From Durusdinium trenchii (taxonomy: Eukaryota > Sar > Dinophyceae > Suessiales > Symbiodiniaceae), in the NCBI GenBank assembly GCA_963970005.1, contig CAXAMN010003058.1, positions 1-64,000 on the forward strand: 64,000 bases of DNA. Reading direction: 5' to 3'. The notes under the pieces are model-generated. The model searched no databases, was not told the DNA's origin, and saw only the letters and a program-made list of their open reading frames with translations. Position numbers and translations under genes: made by a program. Positions 1 to 9,505 of the stretch are shown piece after piece. How positions within the stretch are numbered: position 1 is the first letter of the stretch; every line of letters begins with the position of its first letter.

Positions 1-289
1 ACTTCCTGTCCCTCAGCCGATCGAAAAAATATTCAATATATATATATGTATACTTGTGCAGAAAATTATAGCCTAAAGCATCAAGAAACAACGAAAAGTG
101 CATACAGTCCACGCTGAAAACATACACAGATTTGCTCGTTTTGTGCATAAACATACATTTTCCCAAAAGTCTGATTTTGAAAAGTGTTTTAGCTATCAGG
201 AAGTTGTCTCGAAATTATTTTCATTGGTTTTTTTAAAAATAACTTCAAAACAACTTATACAACTTCCAGTTAACTTCAATAACTTCACC

Positions 290-1060
290 ATGCCGCCGAG
301 CATCAACCAGAAGAAGATGGCATCCCATTGTGTCTCGTGTGGTCAAAAGGGTCATTGGAAGGGAGACAATCAATGCCCGAATGTTCAGAATGGAAAGGAC
401 AAGCCGCACAAGCGTCCTGATCGTGGCCCTCCTACCACGTCCAGTGGAGGAAATGCCGTCCATTTCACCTTTGCCGTGACCGCAACGAAGAAGACGAAGG
501 TGACAGAAGTTCACCGCAATACGACATGCCCCAAGTGCCGTTGGCCCTCTTTCATCCTCTTTCTCAGCTGCACGGTTTTGTGCACAGTGCGGGCACGCCC
601 TTCATCCAGATGAACATATGCCTGAAGGTAAGAGAGGCTGGACGTGAGGAAGAAGATGAATCCGAACAGCTACCAAGCTCTGAGAGCAGCAAGCCTGAAG
701 AGAAGCCAAAGATGTACTACATGAGGAAGAGTTTGTTGGGAGTGGCAGCTGGGTATGAAGAAAGGGGTTATCGAGAGCGAGGAGGACGTGAGAGAGAGAA
801 GATCAAGGCCACTCCAGAAGAAGTCCTTGCTGCTTTGCCCAAGATGACACGTGATGAGAAGAAGAAGTTTCAGGCCTTGATGAAGGAAGAACATGAAGCC
901 GCATATGAGAGACTCCATCGAAGCCACCTCCTACCACAATATGAATCCAGTGAAGAAGAACAAGATCCATGGAGCATGGGAACTATATGGAGGGGGTGCG
1001 GAACATTCCGACAGGAGCTTTATGACAAGCAGATGACTCGTTCCGGTTTGAGGGCCACTG
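290..1060 (+). pseudogene. Retroelement Gag C-terminal fragment (zinc knuckle, zinc ribbon)
   Basis: A CCHC-like zinc knuckle (CVSCGQKGHWKGDNQC, positions 329-376) lies about 14 residues after an in-frame ATG at 290. It is followed by CPKC near 525 and, in another frame, FCAQCGHAL near 575, which together would form a CX2C...CX2C zinc ribbon. The reading then moves to a third frame with an acidic and Lys-rich stretch up to about 1060. At least two frame changes are therefore needed, so this is a decayed coding region. Knuckles of this kind package RNA in Gag of LTR retroelements. No protease, integrase or RT follows. The matching Gag N-terminal part lies on the opposite strand at 1150-2225, which suggests one gag gene rearranged by inversion. 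Assignment to a retroelement is inference from domain order. Confidence 0.55.
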
Positions 1061-1149
1061 CTTGCGCTCCCACTCCGAAAGAACCCTTACTCTCAAAGGG
1101 CAGGCCATACATATAGTATAGTTCAAATATAACATACAATATACAAGGT

Positions 1150-2225
1150 GAGACCCGGTCAGAGCTCTTGTTGCCTTGCTGTGACCAGCCCCTTTGCTTC
1201 TTCCTTTCATTCATCTTGTCCTTCGCTCTCCATCCGGCGGCGTAGTCTTCATTGACTTCATCTTCATGGTCCTCATAGCCCTCATCATCCTCATCCAGCT
1301 CCTCCTCAGTGGCTCCAAGGTGCTCTTCATCTTCATGTGCTTCTTCGCCTTCCACAAAAAACGTCTTGAGTCTGCCCTTCTTCTTCTTCTTCTTCTTCTT
1401 CAAACTCCAGATCTTCACCATCTTCATTGGTGTCCGCAACATAGGATCTTCTGAACGGCTTCTTGTGAGAAGGCTTCTTCTGATCTCCGTCTGAACGAGG
1501 TTTGAACACCTTGGTGTGCTTCTGAGGTGTTGGTACCCTGCGCTCATCTTCATGGGTGTTGGCACATCTGCGACGAAGGGCACGCTCGACAGCCACAGGG
1601 TCGTAGGTACCACCTGCGGAAAATAAGACGCCCAATCGCTCCCTCCGGCTGAGAGAACACAGGTTGAGGAGTCTCTGACCCCGTGCACTGTTGCTGATCT
1701 GTGATTCGGGGTCCACTCGATGGTACTGAGCCTTGAGCCGCTTCATCTGCCCGATGTATGCTGCCACTGGTTGTCCTGGGAGGCGTCTGTAGGATCCATA
1801 CTCTCGCTCAGCCCTTTCGAACATCTCCTCTTCACTTTCCCCGAAGGCTTCGTCCAACAAACGCCATACCAGCAACAGGCCTCCAGGCCTAGTGAACTCC
1901 GAGATCGGTGACTGGTCGAGGCAATCTCTGGCTTCTTCGTTGAGAGGTACACCAACATAGCCAGCTCAGCTCTTGTTCTTCAAGTCTATAAAGCTCTTGT
2001 TGAGCCTCGACTGCCTTCTTCCACTTTGTATACCGGTATCGTTCACCAGCGAATTCCTCAATCTTCACAGTGACACTACCTAGACTGCTCTTCGGTCGTT
2101 CCATCTGGCGCTGAACCCGCTCACTGGCGAAGAGGCTCCAGAAGTATCAGCTACCCTTCCATGTGCTCTGTGTGGCCCATACGAGGTGGGTGGTCCTCGT
2201 GGGCCTCCTGGCCATGTCCCTTGAT
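1150..2225 (-). pseudogene. Retroelement Gag N-terminal part, frameshifted
   Basis: Read from right to left, a Gly/Pro-rich leader (GGPRGPPTSYGPH) is followed by VKIEEFAGERYRYTKWKKAV, then WRLLDEAFGESEEEMFERA, YRRLPGQPVAAYIGQMKRL and LLNLCSLSRRERLGVLFSAG, a Glu-rich run encoded by a GAA/GAG repeat, and finally YAAGWRAKDKMNERKKQRGW. This order (substrate-like leader, helical capsid-like region, acidic linker, basic end before a zinc knuckle) fits Gag of the copia-like elements common in dinoflagellates. The frame changes near 2100, twice near 1900-1960, and once inside the Glu repeat near 1370, so the gene is broken. The expected zinc knuckle does not follow on this strand; a suitable one sits inverted at 329-376. 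No LTRs were seen. Confidence 0.55.
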
Positions 2226-2229
2226 GCCA

Positions 2230-2635
2230 CGGATCTTGCACTGACTAGCCAAGGGTCACCGGCTGGTGGTCCCCCGCAACCCGCACAATCAAACCCACTC
2301 GAGGATTGATCGGCCATGCTCCCTACGCAGCAGGCAGCCTAAGGTCAACCAAACCCCAAAACTCAACCGACCAACCAATCTCCCAACTACCGCGGATTTA
2401 ACCCCTCGGGCTCCGCTACCAATGTTGAACCAATCGAACTCGCTATCACCAACCAAGATGCAAACAGAGCAAAACCGAATGTGTAAGGGGGTTAGCAAAA
2501 GCAAAGCGCTAGCGAAGCGGCGGATGCAAAAGCTTCTCAGCGTGAGCTTGATGACGTCATCTGCGGTTCACATAGGCTAAGCTCGGTACGACATGTCTGG
2601 GCAATGCACACGCGAAACACACGAAAACTCACACC
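2230..2635. other. No gene recognised
   Basis: The stretch upstream of the minus-strand gag fragment contains only short unconvincing readings and no repeat that I can define. It may include decayed 5' untranslated sequence of that element, but no LTR, primer-binding site or promoter could be identified. Confidence 0.4.
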
Positions 2636-2638
2636 CGT

Positions 2639-3259
2639 TTGGCACTTTTGGAGCCAGTCCAGTGGATGTTCGAGAAAAATGAGAAGACTGGCAAGGATGC
2701 CAACGACATTATCAGCCAGTTCTCCAAACTGAGCTCCTTCGATTCATTTGCCAGAAAGCTGGTGGCTTTGATGAAAGGCTCCAAGATAAAGAAGCAAGGT
2801 GCCACTGACCTCTTTGGGGTAGCCAAGAAGCAAGCCGAGGCCTCTGGGGATGGGGTAATCCATCATTTCACTTTTGGGGAGTGGGGTGTCTGGGCGTCTG
2901 GCTACAAGACATTTCATTTTACTCACAACCAATTGGCATGGCCTGGGATATAATACTATACAGTACAGTAAAAAAATATAACATGCTGCATGCGGCATGG
3001 TGGTGTTGGTGTCCGATGTAATTTTACCGTGGCGGACCATACAGTCATACAGTGGAAAGGGACGCTAGCCGCTAGCCAGATTGTCAGCTTCATGAGTGTT
3101 GCCTGTGTGTTGGCACTCAAGGGGGAAGGAGCAGCGTCGGCGGAGGATCTGGCAAGTGCCAGGAAGGTGTCTCGGTTCATTAGTCATACCTTTGGCATGT
3201 CGGTGAAAGATCTTCCAGCCGCGTCGAGAACGAGGTTGGAAGAGCTTACAGCCACTTGA
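2639..3259 (+). CDS. Hypothetical two-exon coding candidate
   Basis: The first open stretch (2639 to about 2850) encodes a Lys-rich amphipathic segment (KLSSFDSFARKLVALMKGSK, KKQGATDLFGVAKKQAEASG). It runs into AT-rich, unconvincing sequence near 2850-3080 that may be an intron. A second coding-like stretch starts near 3080 after a possible AG acceptor in GCTAGCCAG and encodes IVSFMSVACVLALKGEGAAS, EDLASARKVSRFISHTFGMS and a stop at 3259. Composition and the strong difference from the middle part suggest two exons, but the intron borders are not decided and no domain is recognised. The 5' start is probably missing because the reading is open upstream of 2639. It is bounded on the right by satellite DNA. 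Confidence 0.3.
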
Positions 3260-3424
3260 ATGAAGGAGTGTGGGCGAACGGGGATGGGGGCACGGCGTTT
3301 TGCATATTGTTTTTGCAGGCGCTTTGTTAGAAACCTTGGTCTTGTCATAAATTCTCCCTGGGTTAGAAAAATACTCAGGTGCTGCTGCTGCTGCCAAAGC
3401 TAACCCTAAAGGTAAGGAAGTAGA

Positions 3425-4160
3425 GAGTGGACTCTCGCGGGACACTCTGGTAGGACACTCTTGTAGGGCACTCTTGTAAGACAGCCTTGTGGGACATCCT
3501 TGCAGGACACTCTTGCGGGACACTCTTGTAGGACACTTTTGTTGTGAGGCGCTCTTGTAAGACACTCTTGCAGGACACTGTCGTGGGACACCCTCGTGGG
3601 ACACTCTTGTGGGACACTCTCGTATGACAGTCTTGCGGGGCACTCTTGCGGAGCACTCTTGTAGGACACTCTTGCGAAACTCTCCTGTAGGACATTCTTG
3701 TCGGACTCCCTTGTGGGAAACTCTTGTCGGACACTCTTGCTCGACACTCTTGCGGGACACTCTTGTATGACACTCACTCTTGCGGAACACTCTTGTAGGA
3801 CTCTTCCAAAACACTCTTCTGGGACACTCTTGCGTGTGTGTCGCTCTTGCGCGACACTCTCGTAGGACACTCTTGTAGGACATTCTTGTGGGAAACTCTT
3901 GCGGGCCGGGTCACTCTTGTGGGACACTCTCATCTAGGACATTCTTGTGTGACACTCTCGTAGGACACTCTTGTGGGACAATCTTGTATGTCACTCTTGT
4001 GGCACACTCTCTCGTAGGACACTCTTGTGGGGCACTCTTGTTTGTTACTCTTGTAGGACACTCTTGTGGGACATGCTTGCGGCGCACTCTTGTAGGACGT
4101 TCTTGTGGGACACTTTTGTAGGACTCTGTAGGACACTCTTGTGGGCCACTACTAAAGTCT
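3425..4160. repeat. 13-bp tandem satellite (GGACACTCTTGTA family)
   Basis: More than 700 bp consist of degenerate copies of a 13-bp unit close to GGACACTCTTGTA, written directly in the sequence. Three units make 39 bp, which is 13 codons, so each minus-strand frame reads the same 13-residue pattern (like SVLQECPTRVSYK). This explains overlapping long open readings in all three frames without implying a protein. A few units carry insertions of 1-3 bases. Confidence 0.9.
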
Positions 4161-4164
4161 CCAA

Positions 4165-4815
4165 GTCAACCGTCACGGCTCCAGCACGAGACTTCCTCCA
4201 AAAGTCACACGTCAAGTCTGCAAAACGAGCATTTCCCACGAGATTTCTTCCAAGCGAGCGTTTCGCGCGAGACTTCCTGAAAAACTCGCGCTTGAAGTCT
4301 ACAAAGCGAGCGGTTCGTACGAGACTTCCTCCAAAAGTCACACGTCAAGTCTCCAAACAAGCGTTTTTTGTACGAGACTTCCTCCAAAAGTCACGCGTCA
4401 AATCTCCAAAACGAGCGTTTCGTACGAGATTTCCTCCAAAAGTCAAGTCTCGAAAACGAGCATTTCGTTCGAGACTTCCTCCAAAAGTCGCGCGTCAAGT
4501 CTTCAAAACGAGCGTTTCGTTCGAAGACTTCCTCCAAAAGTCCAGCGTTTCGTACAAGATTTCCTCCCAAAGTCGCACGTCAAGCCTCCAATACAAGCGT
4601 TTCATACGAGACTTCCTCCAAACGTCAAGTCTCCAAAACGAGCATTTCGTTCGAGACTTCCTCGAAAAGTCGCGCGTCAAGTCTTCAAAGCGAGCGTTTC
4701 GTACAAAGACTTCATCCAAAAGTCGCGCGTCAAGTCTCCAAAACGAGTGTTTCGTACGAAGACTTCCTCCGAACGAGCATGTCGCACGAGACTTCCTCCA
4801 AAAGTCAAGCGGGAA
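4165..4815. repeat. 52-bp tandem satellite (CGAGACTTCCTCCAAAAGTC family)
   Basis: About a dozen head-to-tail copies begin with CGAGACTTCCTCCAAAAGTC, continue CGCGTCAAGTCTCC and end AAAACGAGCGTTTCGTA. Full copies are about 52 bp; several shorter copies lack the GCGCGTCA part. Open readings on both strands through the array (for example repeats of RDFLQKSRVKS) follow from the periodicity and are not treated as genes. The array abuts the 13-bp satellite, and 52 is four times 13, though I see no clear sequence identity between the units. Confidence 0.9.
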
Positions 4816-4849
4816 GCTCCAGCGGAGCGCGCGCATCAAGCAGCGCTGC

Positions 4850-5215
4850 CAAGCAGTTCGCGCTTCCAGTCCCTCCAAACGACACCCGCTCACACGCCAA
4901 TCCCAATGTCACAGCGACATTCACCTCCATCACACCTTGCAACCTCACGATTCCCTGCGCCTGCCACGAGAATTTGCACGTCCACACGTCTAACACGCAC
5001 AAAGTACTGCGCGGCCGCCTGCCACGAAATGTCACCTCCGCCACACCTCGCAACCTCACGATTCCCTGCGCCTGCCACGAAAATCGTACTTTTCAAAATC
5101 TGCACAAAGTACTGCGCCTGCCACGAAAAGTGACAATATCACGTCACGTTCAACAAAACTTGCACCTCACCGACACGTTCAGAGCACGCGCCCAGCAACC
5201 CAAATCATCATTTTA
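4850..5215. repeat. Diverged copies of the TGCGCCTGCCACGAAA repeat
   Basis: Several copies of a segment containing CTGCGCCTGCCACGAAAA, followed by variable text and CACAAAGTACTGCG, occur here. An internal duplication gives ACCTCGCAACCTCACGATTC twice in near-identical form (near 4938 and 5045). The core is shared with the regular 42-bp satellite at 6995-7480 and 10683-11380, so this is probably an older, less homogeneous piece of the same family. Confidence 0.7.
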
Positions 5216-5832
5216 GCTGAGACTTGTCACGAAAACACAGCATCGAAGCAACAGCCTGAAATGCAAATTAAAATGGCACAACCACATCCAACACCCCCCA
5301 AATACCACCCTCCAAACACCAATCCCAATGTGACTACGTAGAAAACTGCGGATCTCACCAAACGCTGTGCCTGCGCAGCGAATTCATCCTGAATTCATCC
5401 TCTCCGGCATCCAACGTCCCAACCACGGTACACGCGACGAATTTGACGATCACCTGGCATCGACAAACTTCTCCAGAAGCTTCGCCCAATGGAGACAAAT
5501 TACTACCCCGGCGGGCCCACGACGACGACAAATGACGAGTCAGAGCACGCAAGGCGAACACAGTCCAACCCCCACAACCCCCACAACCCTTCGCTACGCA
5601 CTCGGGAAAAACTGTAAAACATAGTTTTCTATCCGTTCCCGGCGTACCCCCGCCGGGACCCATGGCGCCTCTCCACAGCGCAAAGCCCTTGCGCCTTTCA
5701 TCACGTTGCATGGGAATCAGCTGCGTCAAGAAGGAACCTTCTTGGATGGCAATCCCTGGCGGGAAAGAATTAGCTAAGCAAACATGCACGCGAACGGATG
5801 GAAATTGAGAAAATGTGGTCATATCCGCAACA

Positions 5833-6285
5833 TCAATCGCACTGGCCTAGTTGATTCCAGTGGCTGAAGCCATACTCGGCCGCCAGTTTCATCAAGCTAT
5901 CCACCAGTGACCGTGACCTTTTCCTGGACAACCGGCTTCCCATGCCAAGCATCGGCGCCACAATTGGCTCGGAGAAAAGTTTGACCATAAGTTCTGAAGA
6001 ACTCAGTTGTGGGAAATCCTTTGGGATGACCTCCAACTGCTCCAACCCAAAGGCCTTTTGCACCAGAGGGTGGAACTGCAGTTTTCCAATGGAAACATCT
6101 TCCAATCGTCTTGCCTTTCTGAACATTGGATGACTCAGCACACTCATCTCCAAATCGTGCATTGTCAGGACAGGTTGGCTCGCAAGACTTGTTCTGATGG
6201 CAGTTTCCACCAGCAAAAGGGTTTTAACATATCCAGCCAGAATCTTGCCAACAAAGCGGTCCTTGAAAAGTTGATCCTCAGCCAA
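5833..6285 (-). CDS. Hypothetical protein exon, function unknown
   Basis: A 150-codon minus-strand reading with balanced composition: LFKDRFVGKILAGYVKTLLL, TMHDLEMSVLSHPMFRKARR, KLQFHPLVQKAFGLEQLEVI and RSRSLVDSLMKLAAEYGFSH. The mixture of hydrophobic helices and charged residues contrasts with the low-complexity readings around it and supports real coding origin. The ATG at 6285 could instead be internal: GCTTGGCTGAG|GATCAA just upstream is a possible splice acceptor. The frame ends at 5833, and a second minus-strand reading (5822 to 5355) starts almost at once in another frame; it may be an adjoining exon or noise. I recognise no domain or family. It ends close to the start of a satellite block. 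Confidence 0.35.
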   Translation of the reverse strand: MAEDQLFKDRFVGKILAGYVKTLLLVETAIRTSLASQPVLTMHDLEMSVLSHPMFRKARRLEDVSIGKLQFHPLVQKAFGLEQLEVIPKDFPQLSSSELMVKLFSEPIVAPMLGMGSRLSRKRSRSLVDSLMKLAAEYGFSHWNQLGQCD

Positions 6286-6462
6286 GCAGCCAGTCAGTCA
6301 TCGGAACTCCCTATTACTACGCTGGGCGCACCCCTGATATTAACAAAATATAAAGTTGACATAGGCTAAGTAACCTCCCATATTAATCAAGCCCAGCTCG
6401 AGCCCAACAATTGTAGGACCGGAAAACGCCACATGTTAGCAATTATTTCACCAGACACAGGA

Positions 6463-6547
6463 GCGGACAATTGGTGGTTGGTGGTGGTTGGTTGGTAGTT
6501 GGTATTGCTTGGTGGTTGGTGGTCGTTTGTTGGTGGTTGGTTGGACA
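6463..6547. repeat. GGTTGGTGGTTGG simple repeat
   Basis: A G- and T-rich stretch of repeated TTGGTGG/TTGGTTGG motifs with runs of GG. It has enough closely spaced GG pairs that quadruplex folding is conceivable, but no function is shown. Confidence 0.8.
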
Positions 6548-6569
6548 CGCAGCGACCCCAGCGCTTACA

Positions 6570-6750
6570 TCCAACCCCTTGCAGAGCACCAAGTCCCGCA
6601 CCTGCCACGCAAAAGACTCTGGCAGAGCGGCGGAGCTTAAGGGACGCCAGGGGCCAGGGCGTACATCTGACCCCTGGCACACAGCACCATGTCCCGCGCC
6701 TGCCACGCAAAAGCCACCAGCAAAGCGCCAAAGCCCAAGGGACATTTTGC
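6570..6750. repeat. Two tandem copies of a ~90-bp unit with the CCTGCCACGCAAAA core
   Basis: Two copies follow each other, each running from ACCCCTTGC/ACCCCTGGC through AGCACCA(A/T)GTCCCGC(A/G)CC, TGCCACGCAAAAG and an AGCGGCGGAG/AGCGCCAAAG end with AAGGGAC. The CCTGCCACG core links it to the neighbouring 42-bp family. Confidence 0.7.
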
Positions 6751-6780
6751 GCCTTTCTTCCTTCTCAGTCATCTCTTCAG

Positions 6781-6985
6781 GGTGTGGGTGAGAGTGAGAG
6801 TGAGTGTGAGTGTAAGTGACGTGGGTGAGAGTGAAGGTGGGTGTTAGTGTGTGTGGGTGTGAGTGTGGGTGTGAGTGTGAGTGCGAGTGTGAGTGAGAGT
6901 GGGAGAGTGAGTGTGAGTGCGAGTGTGAGTGAAAGTGAGAGTGGGAGTGTGAGTGAAAGTGGGAGAGTGAGAGAGTGAGCATCTG
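6781..6985. repeat. GTGAGT/GTGAGA simple-sequence tract, left outer arm
   Basis: About 200 bp of GTGAGT, GTGAGA and GTGTGAGT units. It is the reverse complement in kind of the CACTC tract at 11385-11935. Each tract borders the outer end of an array of the 42-bp family, so the two form the outermost arms of a large inverted arrangement. Confidence 0.9.
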
Positions 6986-6994
6986 AGAGCACAA

Positions 6995-7480
6995 AGTACC
7001 GCGCCTGCCGCGTAATCTACACTTCGAGGCTCACCAAGCAACTGCCACGAAATCTGCACTTCGAGGTTCACCGTGCGCTGTGCCTGCCACGAAATCTGCA
7101 CTTTGAGGTTCACAAAGTGATGTGCCTGCCACGAAATTTGCATGTCGAGGTTCACAAAGTGCTGTGCCCGCCACGAAATTTGCACCTCGAGGCTCACCAA
7201 GTGCTGCACCTGCCACGAAATTATCTGCACTTCGAGGTTCACCAAGCGCTGCGCCTGCCACGAAAGTATCTGCACTTCAAGGTTCACCAAGTGCTGTGCC
7301 TGCCGCGAAATCTGCAGTTCGAGGTTCACCAAGTCCTGCGCCTGTTACGAAATCTGCGCTTCGAGGTTCACAAAGTGCTGCACCCCTGCCACGACAACTG
7401 CATTTCGAAGTAAAACAGCTCCGATCCCTTGCACCTCTGTCACGAAAAGTCGACTTTGAAGCACCAAAGCACGAGGTTTC
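6995..7480. repeat. 42-bp tandem satellite, plus orientation
   Basis: About ten copies of a unit of about 42 bp: GAAATCTGCACTTCGAGGTT then CACCAAGTGCTGTGCCTGCCAC. Because 42 is a multiple of three, every frame gives its own 14-residue periodic reading (for example PATKSALRGSPSAV), so the long open frames here are a by-product of the unit length. The same family occurs in inverted orientation at 10683-11380. Confidence 0.9.
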
Positions 7481-7484
7481 CCCT

Positions 7485-7640
7485 GCGCCTGCCACGAAAA
7501 GTGACCACCATGTGCGAAAATGCGCATGGCACCACAACGAGAGCGCAGTCGTTAGAAGCACCCGCCGCGGACACCCAGATTCAGCGAGCCTGCGCAGTCG
7601 AAATGCACTTCGAGGATTTCGAGAGGCATGAACCCTGGGC
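7485..7640. repeat. Segment duplicated at 10236-10370 (direct) and 10683-10790 (inverted)
   Basis: The text GCCACGAAAAGT(G/C)ACCACCA, CACCACAACGAGAGCGCAGT, ACCCAGATTC and GCGAGCCTGCGCAGTCGAAA, followed by TCGAGAGGCATGAA, is found here and again near 10236-10370 in the same orientation. Its first half, including CAACGAGAGCGCAGTCG, appears reversed near 10690-10770. It caps the 42-bp arrays, so three copies of the cap exist in the 5-kb block. Confidence 0.8.
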
Positions 7641-8440
7641 ATCGGCTATTGATTCTAATCAATAAGCTCAAAAATATTGAGTTTGCAAAGAGTAAGTCAA
7701 TTACTTTTATTGATTTGGAAGGCTACATTTTTCAAAAGAGAAACCACATTGAAAATCAATAAATTTTGTATGCTTTTCCATCTATAAAATCAATAACAAA
7801 ATCAATTACAGAATCAATAAAGATTCATGTCTTTTTCGTGCAATCTCTTCGAGATATTTCAAGTGAAACTTATCTTGGTCTTCTGCCAAAGCGTTTCCAA
7901 TTCAATCTGTTGTCAAAGTGTTCCCACCCAACCAAGTACAAGACTGAATAACACGTTAAAAAACAACTTATTTGGGTTCTAATTTAGTTTTAATTCCAAT
8001 CTGTATGTTGATTTTAATTCAATTCTAACTGAACTTCAACTCAATTCTAATGTAGTTTCCTGTAAATGTCATTGTATTTGTATGATAATTTTCATTGAAT
8101 CCGAATTCTAAATCAAATTTTGCTTAATTCTAACCGAGCTGTGGGCTGAACAATTCCAACTCAATTCTACTTTAATTCCAATTTCACTGATGAAATTTTG
8201 ATTCAACCTTAGTTAAAACCAATTCAAGCCAAATTTGAATATAGCCTATTTTAATCTATCCCGAAGTTAGTTCTAATTCAATTCTTTGCTAATTCAAATC
8301 TATATACCCTGAGCATCGGCTATTGATTCTCATCAGCTAGTTCCAAAACTTATTGATATTGATTTTAAATCATATCAAATTTAACTGATTCTGCAACATC
8401 CAAAATCATATTCAAGTTGACCTTCAAAATCATTTCAACA
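7641..8440. other. AT-rich spacer flanked by ~30-bp direct repeats
   Basis: About 650 bp rich in AATTCAATTCTAA-like words separates two near-identical direct repeats of GGCATCGGCTATTGATTC and its flanks, at about 7632-7662 and 8307-8337 (ACCCTGGGCATCGG versus ACCCTGAGCATCGG). No open reading of interest is present. The repeats could be remnants of an insertion or an unequal exchange; I cannot tell which. Confidence 0.6.
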
Positions 8441-8463
8441 ATGTCTATTTTGCATGCTCAAAA

Positions 8464-8676
8464 TTAATTCAGAAAACAGCCAGCAGAAGCATAGCCAGGG
8501 CCCCATTTTCCAGCAGCTGGCTTCAAGGTTGAGGCTCCCTCTTCTTGGTTGGCTGCATCTCCTGATGCCTTTTGCACCTTCTCTGCCAAACTGAGTTTCC
8601 CCAGTTTGTTGATTTTTTTCTTCAACATGCTTGCTTTTATGCTTTTGTTTGAACCACTTCCTTTCCCTTTTGCCAT
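8464..8676 (-). CDS. Small Lys-rich hypothetical protein or first exon
   Basis: Seventy codons from an ATG at 8676: MAKGKGSGSNKSIKASMLKK, KINKLGKLSLAEKVQKASGD, then a neutral end (KPAAGKWGPGYASAGCFLN) and a stop. The Lys/Gly/Ser-rich start followed by an amphipathic helix looks like a real protein N-terminus, and the composition differs from the neighbouring AT-rich and polypurine DNA. The last part may be intron read-through. I recognise no family; a nucleic-acid-binding role would be only a guess from charge. Confidence 0.3.
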   Translation of the reverse strand: MAKGKGSGSNKSIKASMLKKKINKLGKLSLAEKVQKASGDAANQEEGASTLKPAAGKWGPGYASAGCFLN

Positions 8677-8884
8677 GGCATTTGTTCACTTTCCCTTTCG
8701 CCAATGGATTTTTCAAACGACATCTTATTTGCACTTCGGTTTCCCTTTTGGCAAGGCTCTTTTTCATGATATATGTTCCTCACATTTGGGGCCTTGGCTG
8801 GCCACACCACAGCTACACCTTAAGCCAAAAGTTCACACAATTACGAAGAAGGAGTTCAACCCCTTGCTGAAAAACCCTTTGCTG

Positions 8885-9225
8885 AAAGGGTAATTGAAGC
8901 CCATGGAAAAGGAAGAGGAAAAGGAACAGAAAAAGGAAAAAAGGAAAAGGAAAAAGGAAGAAAGGAAAAGGAACAAGAAAAGGACAAAGAAACAGAAAAG
9001 GAAGAGGAAAATGAAAAGCAAGAGGAAAAGGAAAAGGAAGAGAAAGAGGCATAGGGAAAGGACAAGGAAGAGGAAAAGGAAAAGGACAAGGAAAAGGAAG
9101 AGACAGAGGCGAAAAGTTAGAGGAAAAGGAAAAGGAAGATGACAAGGACAAGGAAGAGGAAACAAAAAGGAAAAGGAAGAGGACAAGGAAACGGAATAAA
9201 ACAAGGAAAGAGGCACAGGAAAAGG
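8885..9225. repeat. Polypurine tract (GGAAAAGGAAGAGGAAAAGG)
   Basis: Roughly 330 bases are almost only A and G on the plus strand, built from GGAAAAGGAAGA words with rare interruptions. Readings such as KRKRKRK or FSFSFSF on either strand follow from composition. Such mirror-like purine tracts can form triplex DNA; nothing shows that this one does. Confidence 0.9.
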
Positions 9226-9505
9226 AAAATCTAATGACTAAAACTGTGGACAAAAGTTTTGGTGAGGAGACGTGAAGAAACACAATCTAATGACTAAAAC
9301 TGTGGACATAATTTTTGGGTGAGAGAAAGTAAACAAAATCTAATGACCAAAACTGTGGGCAAACTTTTTGGGGGTGATAGAAATTAAGGAAACAACTTCT
9401 AATGACTAAAGCTGTGGACAATAAAACTTGGTGAGGGAAGTTAAGGGAAGAAACTTGAATGACTAAAACTACTGTGGACAAAATATTGGGTGAAAAAAAG
9501 GAAAC
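9225..9505. repeat. Left arm of inner inverted repeat (AATGACTAAAACTGTGGAC)
   Basis: Five copies of a unit of about 57-60 bp containing AATGACTAAAACTGTGGAC and a (C/G)GTGAGG or GGTGA box. Read in reverse complement, this arm matches 9708-9985 unit for unit, including the variant units with GGGGGTGATAGAAATTAAGG and GTGAGGGAAGTTAAGGG. The two arms encode nearly identical 60-residue readings on opposite strands, a consequence of the palindrome. Confidence 0.9.

Noticed and set aside
1194..1875. Plus-strand Leu/Phe-rich readings opposite the gag fragment
   Set aside because: They are the complement of the Glu/Lys-rich Gag linker encoded on the minus strand.
3065..3933. Long overlapping minus-strand open frames (up to 272 codons)
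   Set aside because: They are produced by the 13-bp satellite periodicity and occur in all three frames with the same peptide pattern.
6443..7332. His/Ser/Leu-rich and PATKSALRGSPSA-type open frames
   Set aside because: They track simple sequence and the 42-bp repeat; a unit length divisible by three keeps any frame open without selection.
8833..9283. Phe/Ser-rich 'membrane protein' reading and its Lys/Arg-rich partner
   Set aside because: Both are translations of the polypurine tract and have no start, domain or codon bias.
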